From Planctomycetota bacterium (lineage in GTDB: Bacteria > Planctomycetota > Phycisphaerae > Sedimentisphaerales > Anaerobacaceae): a stretch of 64,000 nt of DNA. Each line of letters opens with the position of its first letter. The stretch's first letter is position 1. The DNA lies in NCBI GenBank assembly GCA_019456145.1, contig VRUL01000010.1, forward strand, positions 1 through 64,000, read 5' to 3'. Both the position numbers and the translations under genes were made by a program. This document shows positions 1 to 6,362 of the stretch, one piece after another. Under the pieces are notes generated by a model. The model did no database searches and had not been told where the DNA came from. It saw only the letters and a list, made by a program, of their open reading frames with translations.

Positions 1-117
1 TGACCAAAGCGGTCATAAAACGTTCGTAATTCAAACGTTATCTCTTGGCCTGTCTCAAAAGGTGCAAAATCTTGCTTCTATCCTTGCTATAATATATAAC
101 CCGAGTAGCCGCGTCAA
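1..117 (-). promoter_or_regulatory. Promoter-leader module, copy A (its gene lies left of the window)
   Basis: Read on the minus strand, the module has a -35 TTGACG (112-117), a 17-bp spacer and a -10 TATTAT (89-94). A leader with the conserved GATTTTGCACCTTTTGA segment follows, then an 8-bp stem AACGTTTG/CGAACGTT, and the inverted repeat TGACC-AAAGC-GGTCA at 1-15. The same module occurs at 1955-2073, 3035-3112 (no promoter), 4504-4624 and 5991-6106, each time just upstream of a secreted-protein start codon. The gene served by this copy is outside the window. Confidence 0.75.
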
Positions 118-135
118 TAAAAAAATGCGAAGATT

Positions 136-250
136 TTGAAATTTTTTTTATCCTTGATTTTAGCCGGGGGATATTCGTTTTTCGCGTTTCTTGAGGTGAG
201 AGGCAATAGAAGTCCGCAGTTTAGCGAATGTAGCGAAATGATGTGAAAAG
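136..250. repeat. Upstream repeat arm, copy 1
   Basis: The segment starts with an AT-rich stretch and TTGATTTTAGCCGGGG. It continues with GAGGTGAGAGGCAATAGAAG and a following tract that is nearly identical to 6136-6242. With the adjoining leader copies, the two form ~250-bp direct repeats, about 6 kb apart, that bound the array of secreted-protein genes. No coding function is evident. The two copies differ by scattered substitutions, so the duplication is not very recent. Confidence 0.7.
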
Positions 251-292
251 ATACGGTTTTTTTCCTTAACGTTTTTTATCGAGATTCGAATT

Positions 293-331
293 CCTAATAA
301 ATGTACCTAATAAATGTACCTAATAAATGTA
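293..331. repeat. 13-bp tandem repeat, three copies
   Basis: The unit CCTAATAAATGTA occurs three times in a row without mismatch, followed by CCGG. It lies 35 bp beyond the stop codon of the beta-helix gene. It has no clear hairpin of its own. It may be a slippage-prone spacer or the edge of a former mobile element. Confidence 0.9.
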
Positions 332-365
332 CCGGACACCTTTAATTCCCTCCATTATGATTCAC

Positions 366-1937
366 TTACGGTGGTAAAGGTGGTGGCGGAGTGCTATTAT
401 CTTCCAGCCAATGGAGAGCCATAAGTTGAAAGTCGAACCAATTGACCTTACAGTCACCGTTTATATCACCTGCAATGATGATTTCACATGGCGGCCGGCC
501 AAAGTATGACTTGCTTGCCTCGGCTGTGCCGCCATACGCTCCCATATTGATCACACCACCGTTAGGAAACGGCTCATTACCAATGGGAATCGTTGGATCC
601 CCTACATCTATGCAGGGGCTGTTTACATCATCCAGCACCCAACTATTAGTATCAGGATCCCAGCGCCCCGCCTGTGACTTTAAATGACAATCACCATTAT
701 TCAGGTCGGCAAAGAAGGGGTCGTCATCAATGTTACCAACGCCAGGCCAACTACCTTGAATGTCGCTATATACAACCGAAATAACGCTGCCAAGGTCCAC
801 AATTTGTTCGGGCAAATTATCCCAGAAAATACAGTTTGTTATTATGCTATAGCCATAATAAGCTGTGCTCGAGGATGATACAGATGGGGAAGGGAGCGGG
901 GGGATAAAGAGACCGCCACCCTCATCCCCAGCCGAGTTGCCAACGAAGGTGCAGTTCGTCAGTAAAAGTTCGTTTAGGCCATTGAATATCCCTCCGCCGT
1001 ATGAGCCCGCGTGGTTCCCAACGAAAATGCAGTTGGTTAATACTGAGCTTAAGCTACCATAATTATTGAATATTCCGCCACCTTCCTTATATGAATTATT
1101 GCCTCTGAATATACACTCGATTAGAGTTATCTGGGTTCCAAAATCATTGAATATGCCACCCCCGTAATAAGGTGTCAGGTTACGTCTGAAAGTACAGCGA
1201 GTTAGCGTCAGAGCACTTTCATAGTTATACATTCCACTCCTTGAGTTTCCAATAAATGTGCAGTTAATCAATTTTGAACGGCTATTACTATTATAAAGGC
1301 CGCCGCCCCAACCCCGAGACAAGTTCCATTTGAATGCACAACTTAAGATTGTTACACTACTGTCAGTGTTGTACATTCCTCCGCCCCGGCGATTTTGTCG
1401 GTCGGAGCCATTGGCATATCCGCCGGTGATGGTAAAGCCATCCAAGATAGCGTTTGGATCGGTTCCGCTGCCGTTCAGCACGTGATAGCTGTTCTCTGCC
1501 CGAGTGGGTTCGTTCAACAGGTCACAAGGATCGTTTACTTCAACATCATTACCGTCAAGGTCACCGCTCAAAATGCTTTCATTTAGCTCGAAATCCCGTA
1601 CATTCGGGTCAGGCTGGCCGAAGCCAGCATAGCCACCTTTGAGAGCTACACCGCTGACGAGTTGGAACGTCGCATAGCGGTCACCGGTGCCGCTGGGATT
1701 GGCACTATTCGCATCCGGTTTGTAAATCCCATGCGCCACCCATATCTCATCGCCGCTCACCGCCGCAGAGAGAGCGTCCTGCAGGTATCTGTAAGAATCT
1801 GTCCAGGATGCCCCATCATTTATACCGTTAGCATCTGCATCAACATATATGGTTCTTCCCGCAGCAGCCGTGCAGACCATCCCCAGTAAGAATATTGACA
1901 TCAGCACGCAGGCCTTTAAGCTTGTTTCCCCCATCAT
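366..1937 (-). CDS. Secreted right-handed beta-helix protein with dockerin-like tail
   Basis: The protein has about 523 residues. The ATG at 1937 is chosen because GAGGG lies 7 bases upstream and a signal peptide follows (hydrophobic core LKACVLMSIFLLGMV, then TAAAG). The mature part opens with an IYVDADANG motif typical of exported parallel beta-helix (Pbl/choice-of-anchor) proteins. Many repeats of the type N-C-x-F-x-G-N-x2...GGG(I/L)(F/Y)N follow, each one coil. The last ~30 residues carry a single dockerin-like calcium loop (AGDINGDCKVNWFDFQLMALHWL) and a proline-rich end. It is likely a surface or extracellular polysaccharide-binding or lyase-like protein; no catalytic residues can be assigned. 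It is expressed from leader copy B. Confidence 0.85.
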   Translation of the reverse strand: MMGETSLKACVLMSIFLLGMVCTAAAGRTIYVDADANGINDGASWTDSYRYLQDALSAAVSGDEIWVAHGIYKPDANSANPSGTGDRYATFQLVSGVALKGGYAGFGQPDPNVRDFELNESILSGDLDGNDVEVNDPCDLLNEPTRAENSYHVLNGSGTDPNAILDGFTITGGYANGSDRQNRRGGGMYNTDSSVTILSCAFKWNLSRGWGGGLYNSNSRSKLINCTFIGNSRSGMYNYESALTLTRCTFRRNLTPYYGGGIFNDFGTQITLIECIFRGNNSYKEGGGIFNNYGSLSSVLTNCIFVGNHAGSYGGGIFNGLNELLLTNCTFVGNSAGDEGGGLFIPPLPSPSVSSSSTAYYGYSIITNCIFWDNLPEQIVDLGSVISVVYSDIQGSWPGVGNIDDDPFFADLNNGDCHLKSQAGRWDPDTNSWVLDDVNSPCIDVGDPTIPIGNEPFPNGGVINMGAYGGTAEASKSYFGRPPCEIIIAGDINGDCKVNWFDFQLMALHWLEDNSTPPPPLPP

Positions 1938-1954
1938 TTTACTGCCCTCATTTC

Positions 1955-2073
1955 TGACCAAAGCGGTCATAAAGCGCTCGTAATGAAAACATAATCTCTT
2001 GGCCTGTTTCAAAAGGTGCAAAATCCCGTAGCTGTTATCATTCAATTCTAAACTCTGCGATCATTATAGTCAA
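1955..2073 (-). promoter_or_regulatory. Promoter-leader module, copy B
   Basis: On the minus strand the -35 TTGACT (2068-2073), 17-bp spacer and -10 TAGAAT (2045-2050) precede the conserved GATTTTGCACCTTTTGA leader. The inverted repeat TGACC-AAAGC-GGTCA lies at 1955-1969. The promoter sequence differs from copies A and D while its spacing is identical, so a functional promoter has been kept. It drives the beta-helix gene that starts at 1937. Confidence 0.75.
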
Positions 2074-2111
2074 ATAAAAAAACGAAAATTTTGAAAATTT
2101 TTTTACCACTT

Positions 2112-2396
2112 TTAGCCTTTCAAATCGGCAGCAAGCCAGGCCTTGTTCGGAATGTAAGATAGCAACTTGATTCTCTTAGTTTCAAGTTCTTTTCTTTCCT
2201 TAATTGTCGGAATTTTCTCTAATTGTATTATAACGTGAGTTCTTTGGGGAATTGCCTCTATTTTTGCTTTTACAGTATCGCTTATTCCTTTAGCTGGAGT
2301 AAAGTGTCTTGATTTAAGCAGGATTTCATTTGATGCGCTCAGTGTACTTACGTTAGCAAGGAAAAATAATATAGCTAAAAAAGATTCCTTTTTCAT
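2112..2396 (-). CDS. Short secreted protein resembling a subtilase prodomain
   Basis: This 94-residue ORF has a signal peptide (AILFFLANVSTLSA). The body, with FTPAKGIS near the start, HVIIQLEKIPT in the middle and LLSYIPNKAWLA near the end, resembles the N-terminal prodomain found in S8 (subtilisin-like) secreted proteases of Planctomycetota. No Asp/His/Ser catalytic domain follows: the frame stops in LKG-TAA exactly where the repeated AT-rich segment begins. It may be a stand-alone I9-like inhibitor or chaperone, or a protease truncated by recombination at the repeat. It lies 32 bp downstream of the BsuPI-like gene and is probably co-transcribed with it. Confidence 0.55.
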   Translation of the reverse strand: MKKESFLAILFFLANVSTLSASNEILLKSRHFTPAKGISDTVKAKIEAIPQRTHVIIQLEKIPTIKERKELETKRIKLLSYIPNKAWLAADLKG

Positions 2397-2428
2397 GATG
2401 TAGCTCCCTCGACATTTATGTAAATTAT

Positions 2429-3016
2429 TCAGGTGTATGTATTAGAACTATTTTTCATCTTCCTATAAGATAACACCGCTATTAGACCTGAACCTAATAA
2501 TAAAAAAGTGCACGGCTCTGGAATTATTTCTATTTGTACTGATACTGGGACATATTTATCGTCATCCTCTGGAAACAACAAAAAAGGATGAAAACTACCC
2601 GTTACCTCATAATTGGCGGGCATAATAAGGACACGTTGATTGTCAAGCATGTCCCAAGTTTCGGTATATTCTTTATAACCGCTCGGCGGAAGCACAAGTT
2701 TCGAACCTGCTGGTTGACCTACTTTGGGTGCATCCCATACAAGATATTCACCATGTTTTATCGTAAAGTAATGCTGAACCTGGTCAGTGAAATGGATTGT
2801 TACGTCTTCCTCTCCCAGATTAGTCACCCTGTACAGCAGCTCAACGCTTTCACCCAAGTCGTAAACATCTTTATTCGTCTGCATGTAATACTCAATGTTG
2901 TCTTGAACTATAGAATTTGAGTTAACAAGAGTAGCTTTTGCACTTACTGTCATGAATAATATAGATATGTAGACACAAGCCAATTTCTTCAGGATTTTCT
3001 TTGTTCCCCCAGTCAT
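2429..3016 (-). CDS. PEP-CTERM protein with BsuPI-like domain
   Basis: The protein has about 195 residues. The ATG at 3016 is chosen because GAGGG lies 8 bases upstream and the following sequence (TKKILKKLACVYISILFMTVSAKA) is a signal peptide almost identical to that of the gene starting at 4486. Residues ~35-150 resemble the BsuPI intracellular proteinase inhibitor fold (YDLGESVELLYRVTNLGEEDVTIHF). The C-terminus has the PEP-CTERM sorting signal (IPEPCTFLLLGSGLIAVLSYRK) with PEP, a hydrophobic stretch and basic residues. It is predicted to be exported and processed by exosortase. It has a leader copy (C) but no promoter of its own next to it. Confidence 0.8.
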   Translation of the reverse strand: MTGGTKKILKKLACVYISILFMTVSAKATLVNSNSIVQDNIEYYMQTNKDVYDLGESVELLYRVTNLGEEDVTIHFTDQVQHYFTIKHGEYLVWDAPKVGQPAGSKLVLPPSGYKEYTETWDMLDNQRVLIMPANYEVTGSFHPFLLFPEDDDKYVPVSVQIEIIPEPCTFLLLGSGLIAVLSYRKMKNSSNTYT

Positions 3017-3034
3017 TCTTTTTACCCTCATTTC

Positions 3035-3112
3035 TGACCAAAGCGGTCATAAAACATTCGTAATTCAAACGTTATCTCTTGGCCTGTCTCAAAAGGTGCA
3101 AAATCTTGCTTT
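3035..3112 (-). promoter_or_regulatory. Promoter-leader module, copy C, promoter missing
   Basis: The inverted repeat (3035-3049) and the conserved leader through GATTTTGCACCTTTTGA are present. Directly upstream, where the other copies have a -10 box, the sequence is instead the 3' end of the DUF333-like gene. The leader thus encodes that protein's last residues (ARFCTF-stop). Expression of the 2429-3016 gene would then depend on read-through from upstream. Confidence 0.75.
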
Positions 3113-3466
3113 TATCCATCCTTCCCATTGGCCAAGGTCTTTCAAGTCATACCCACGTTGCGTACAGTAAGACCAAGGCTGACCACATTTACCTCTATAA
3201 AAATCCCAACCTTTACATTCACTATTATCCGGGAAGATACAAACTCCGTATTGTCCCCCCTTTTCGTCCGTAACTGTATTATAGGTATATCCCAATTTCA
3301 CACAGTAGACTGCAGAAGGATTTGGCATTCCTATTGATATTTGCTTTTCTCTTCTCAGGTTTGCCTCATTTTGAACTTTGAGTTCAGACCTTTGAGAAGA
3401 ATTGCAGCCGAATAAATAAATCCCGGCTAATGCTAAAACTCCCATACTTATTATTTCTTTCTTCAT
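3089..3466 (-). CDS. DUF333-like secreted lipoprotein, 3' end formed by the repeat
   Basis: The protein has 125 residues. A lipoprotein-type signal peptide (LALAGIYLFGC) is cut before Cys21. A DUF333-like core follows (NPSAVYCVKLGY ... GGQYGVCIFPDNSECKGWDFYRGKC). This small family occurs in putative hemolysin-like lipoproteins, with conserved cysteines that probably form disulfides. A second partial repeat (QPWSYCTQRGYDLKDLG) ends in KARFCTF, encoded by leader copy C, so the natural C-terminus may have been replaced. The ribosome binding site (GGAGGTTAATATT) is good. Confidence 0.65.
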   Translation of the reverse strand: MKKEIISMGVLALAGIYLFGCNSSQRSELKVQNEANLRREKQISIGMPNPSAVYCVKLGYTYNTVTDEKGGQYGVCIFPDNSECKGWDFYRGKCGQPWSYCTQRGYDLKDLGQWEGWIKARFCTF

Positions 3467-3517
3467 AATATTAACCTCCGAATCTTTGTATCATAAGATA
3501 CAAAGTATCTGTTTTTT

Positions 3518-4486
3518 TTAATGATAATCGACTCTTCTGTTTCTATGGGCTAATAAGCATATTAATCCCATTGCTAATAAAGATATTGTTGTCGGTTCAG
3601 GAACCTCAGCCATATAGATGTCCCAGTTTCCATTTCTTGAGTCCATCCACACAACAATATCATTATATATTTGGGGCTGGCCTGTGGTTCCGGATTCCGT
3701 TATTTGTATTTGTTGATAAACAGGATCCCACATTTTAACATTTCTAGATATGGGCGGAACCGCGTCGTAATTATTCCAGACGACGGTATCCTCAAATATA
3801 TCCGGCGCAGAAAATGCACCTAACGCGCCTTCAAGGGAAACATATTGCTGTAAATCTATGTCATAATAGCTCCCCATAAGATAGTACCACACGACTTTGT
3901 TATCATATATAGCTGGACCCGAGCCTATATGGAGGTCCGCAGGAGAGACTATTTGCTGTAAACCAATATCGAAATATCCATCTAAGTTAGACCAAACTAT
4001 TTTATCCTGGAAAATGTCCGGGCCATAACTAATAGATAAACCGGGAGGATTAATCATTTGTTGTAAGCTTAGGTCATAATATCCTGTTGAATACCCCCAG
4101 ACTATTTTATTATTGTGCATAGCCGGGCCTTTACCTACAGAAAGACCGGCAGGATAAACCATTTGCTTTAAATCTAAGTCATAGTAACCGTTCCCTCCTT
4201 CCCATACGACCTTGTTGTTCCATACGGCTGGGTCTCCATTGATATTCAAACCGGGCATATCGACTATCCTTCTCTGACCTATATCGTAAGCCTGATTTAC
4301 TGCACCCTCCCACACGATATAATTGCCCCATATTGCGGGTTCCCTTTGGTCTCCCGGTGCCACTATAACAGGAATGTTTTCAAAAACAGGCTCTGCCCTT
4401 GCCTGTTCTGCGCATGATGCTAAGGCTAATGTCACTATGCCGGCACAAACCAGCTTCTTCAGGATTTTATTTGTTTCCCCCATCAT
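3518..4486 (-). CDS. PEP-CTERM protein with TolB-like propeller repeats
   Basis: The protein has about 322 residues. The ATG at 4486 is chosen because of GAGGG upstream, as in copy B. A signal peptide (KLVCAGIVTLALASCAEQARA) is followed by about seven repeats of the form GP(A/D)I(Y/F)xDKIVW with YYDLxLQQM between them, as in TolB/WD40-like beta-propeller repeats of surface proteins. The C-terminus is a clear PEP-CTERM signal (VPEPTTISLLAMGLICLLAHRNRR). It is a surface protein of unknown ligand. Transcription is predicted from leader copy D, and the DUF333-like gene follows 51 bp downstream. Confidence 0.85.
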   Translation of the reverse strand: MMGETNKILKKLVCAGIVTLALASCAEQARAEPVFENIPVIVAPGDQREPAIWGNYIVWEGAVNQAYDIGQRRIVDMPGLNINGDPAVWNNKVVWEGGNGYYDLDLKQMVYPAGLSVGKGPAMHNNKIVWGYSTGYYDLSLQQMINPPGLSISYGPDIFQDKIVWSNLDGYFDIGLQQIVSPADLHIGSGPAIYDNKVVWYYLMGSYYDIDLQQYVSLEGALGAFSAPDIFEDTVVWNNYDAVPPISRNVKMWDPVYQQIQITESGTTGQPQIYNDIVVWMDSRNGNWDIYMAEVPEPTTISLLAMGLICLLAHRNRRVDYH

Positions 4487-4503
4487 TTTACTGCCCTCAT
4501 TTC

Positions 4504-4624
4504 TGACCAAAGCGGTCATAAAGCGTTCGTAATGAAAACATCATCTCTTCTTCGCCTGCTCATCAAAAGGTGCAAAATCTCGCTTCTATTCTTCTATAAT
4601 ATATAACCCGAGTAGCCGCGTCAA
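4504..4624 (-). promoter_or_regulatory. Promoter-leader module, copy D
   Basis: On the minus strand: -35 TTGACG (4619-4624), 17-bp spacer, -10 TATTAT (4596-4601), the conserved leader and TGACC-AAAGC-GGTCA at 4504-4518. The promoter core is identical to copy A, while the leader matches copies B and E better at several bases, so the copies look recombined. It drives the PEP-CTERM gene starting at 4486. Confidence 0.75.
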
Positions 4625-4667
4625 CAACTAAATTCAAAAATTTTGAAAATTCTTGTTACCCCTAATT

Positions 4668-5348
4668 TTAGCCGAGGAAAATTTGTTTTTTTGGGCAATT
4701 TCCCGCAACAAGATTTCTGGCAAGCTCCCCGTAATAAGCCAACGTATTCAACCATAACTTGTTTGTAACGGAGGAGGTATCCCCTGCCTCAAAAACCTCA
4801 TGCAGGTCCGAGTCAAATGCTCCTAATCCAACCCAACCGGGGGCAATATTGCTTCCCTGTTTCCATTCCAAATATTTTGCTCCAACAGGCGCATTATGGC
4901 CATCTATAAAGTCATGATATTTAGGGTCTGTTGAATTACCATCCCACACTTTATGTACAAAAGTATAAACGAACGCATTTATATCGTTTATGTCAAAAAC
5001 AATTCCTGCCCTGTATAATTCTATTGCAGTAAAAATAAAGTTATCAGTGTGACTTACATTCTCAGGAAGCTTTACCAGCGTCAAACCAGGCACAAGCTTA
5101 TAAGACTGCTCGATAGCTCCTCCTTCAATCGCAGTTAAAATCGCGTTGCATTCAGCCAATTTTCGCTGTGTTCCATCTGGCTTTGGAGCGAAGCGCACAA
5201 GTAACTCGCCCGGCTCGTAATCCAAATCCAATGAGCCAGAAGACCCCTGGCTTCCGGTCGGTGCCCCAGCATAAGCCATATATATCAGGGCCAAGCTAAA
5301 GATGGTTACGGATACCACAATAAAGAAAAGGATTGTTTTCCTGGACAT
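4668..5348 (-). CDS. Mosaic secreted protein with subtilase-prodomain-like N-terminus
   Basis: The protein has 226 residues with an N-terminal signal anchor (ILFFIVVSVTIFSLALIYMAYAG). Residues ~45-95 (YEPGELLVRFAPKPDG ... VPGLTLVKLPENV) resemble the fervidolysin-like prodomain of S8 proteases. After residue ~100 the sequence (FVYTFVHKVWDGN ... HDFIDGHNAPVGAKYLEW) does not look like a protease and no catalytic triad is visible; I do not recognise this part. The frame ends in FLG-TAA inside the repeated segment, the same junction as the ORF at 2112. It is probably a recombination product, perhaps no longer functional. The ribosome binding site (GAAAGGATTCAGTC) is good. Confidence 0.6.
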   Translation of the reverse strand: MSRKTILFFIVVSVTIFSLALIYMAYAGAPTGSQGSSGSLDLDYEPGELLVRFAPKPDGTQRKLAECNAILTAIEGGAIEQSYKLVPGLTLVKLPENVSHTDNFIFTAIELYRAGIVFDINDINAFVYTFVHKVWDGNSTDPKYHDFIDGHNAPVGAKYLEWKQGSNIAPGWVGLGAFDSDLHEVFEAGDTSSVTNKLWLNTLAYYGELARNLVAGNCPKKQIFLG

Positions 5349-5384
5349 GACTGAATCCTTTCAATTAGTTAAAATCCACTGCTT

Positions 5385-5975
5385 TCACCGTTCGCGTCTA
5401 CCCATACAAAACCCAAGTACGCCTAACGCCAGGAATATTACCGTTGCCGGTTCAGGTACTGGAGTACCCTCCACTATCAAAGTTGCGCTGTTGAGATCTA
5501 CAAAACCAGATTCAACATATATCACATAGGGACCTCCCAGTACAGCATAATCAATCTGGAGTGTACCATGGCCGTCGAGTAGGTCAGACCAGGTGGTTGA
5601 TCCCGGTAAACCAAACTCAGTCCGAGAGTCGAAACCTTCCGGCTCTGGATAAGTTGCTTCCCCCCCATAAACATCCGTGAGACGTGGCCATGGATTTGGA
5701 CCCAAATATGCAGAAATACCTACATCCAACGGAAATGGCTGCGGACCGGGCGTCGTATCGTCAAAAGCCAATCCGGCCGTAATCTCACCCGACCAATCCA
5801 TATATACATGAGATATCTCTGTGAAAGTCACCCCAAGGTCGAAGTCCATTTCCCAAGGTCCCGAATTGACATCGTACCGCCCTTCGGCAGCCAATGTCAA
5901 TTCAACAATATCCGCATTCGCCTCCGTAATGCCGAGCAGCAGAACTAAAACGCTTATCGCAACAATTTTACCCAT
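5385..5975 (-). CDS. PEP-CTERM surface protein
   Basis: The protein has 196 residues. A signal peptide (IVAISVLVLLLGITEANA) is followed by a beta-rich body with no recognised catalytic motif (choice-of-anchor type) and a PEP-CTERM signal (VPEPATVIFLALGVLGFCMGRRER). It is likely exported, cut by an exosortase encoded elsewhere, and bound to the surface or matrix. It is the first gene downstream of leader copy E, and the mosaic ORF follows 36 bp later. Confidence 0.8.
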   Translation of the reverse strand: MGKIVAISVLVLLLGITEANADIVELTLAAEGRYDVNSGPWEMDFDLGVTFTEISHVYMDWSGEITAGLAFDDTTPGPQPFPLDVGISAYLGPNPWPRLTDVYGGEATYPEPEGFDSRTEFGLPGSTTWSDLLDGHGTLQIDYAVLGGPYVIYVESGFVDLNSATLIVEGTPVPEPATVIFLALGVLGFCMGRRER

Positions 5976-5990
5976 TTTCCACCACGTTTC

Positions 5991-6106
5991 TGACCAAAGC
6001 GGTCATAAAGCGTTCGTAATGAAAACTTTATCTCCTGGCCTGTTTCAAAAGGTGCAAAATCCCACAATTATTATTCAATTTTAGAGGCTTTGAGCAGTTT
6101 TGTCAA
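5991..6106 (-). promoter_or_regulatory. Promoter-leader module, copy E
   Basis: On the minus strand: -35 TTGACA (6101-6106, consensus), 17-bp spacer, -10 TAAAAT (6078-6083), the conserved leader and TGACC-AAAGC-GGTCA at 5991-6005. The ATG inside the inverted repeat opens a 12-codon upstream frame (MTALVRNVVENG) whose stop overlaps the start codon of the gene at 5975. The remaining 250 bases up to the next gene hold the repeat arm described at 6136-6242. Confidence 0.75.
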
Positions 6107-6135
6107 CGAATAAATGCGAAAGTCCTGAACATTCG

Positions 6136-6242
6136 GTTAATCCTTGATTTTAGCCGGGGAGAAATTGTTTTTTCGCGTTTTTTGAGGTGAGAGGCAATAG
6201 AAGTCCGCAGTTGAGCGAAGGGGGCGAAATGATGTGGAAAGT
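6136..6242. repeat. Upstream repeat arm, copy 2
   Basis: This is nearly identical to 150-250: TCCTTGATTTTAGCCGGGG, then a TTTTCGCGTTT tract, then GAGGTGAGAGGCAATAGAAG with the following GTCCGCAGTT. It marks the right edge of the leader/PEP-CTERM array. The plus-strand oxidoreductase gene follows 120 bp later. Confidence 0.7.
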
Positions 6243-6362
6243 ACTTGCATTTGCCGGGTGGGATTGTAGTATATACGGGCAGTTTTTGGAGACTACAACA
6301 AAGTAAATGGCAAATGAAAATTTCGACTTAATAGAAATCATCAAACGAATTAGGAGACTGAA

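Noticed and set aside
1955..2045. Longer N-terminus for the beta-helix protein (start at 2045)
   Set aside because: The extra 36 residues are the leader sequence, and the leader frame is not kept in copies C and E. The ATG at 1937 has the ribosome binding site and signal peptide.
1..6243. Integron-like cassette array with the leader copies as attC sites
   Set aside because: No GTTRRRY/RYYYAAC core pairs are found at the right spacing and no integrase is in the window. The repeats carry promoters, which attC sites do not.
6150..6344. Leftward ORF starting MMISIKSKFSFAIYF
   Set aside because: It lies in the repeat arm, has no ribosome binding site or family likeness, and the matching region at copy 1 does not keep the frame.
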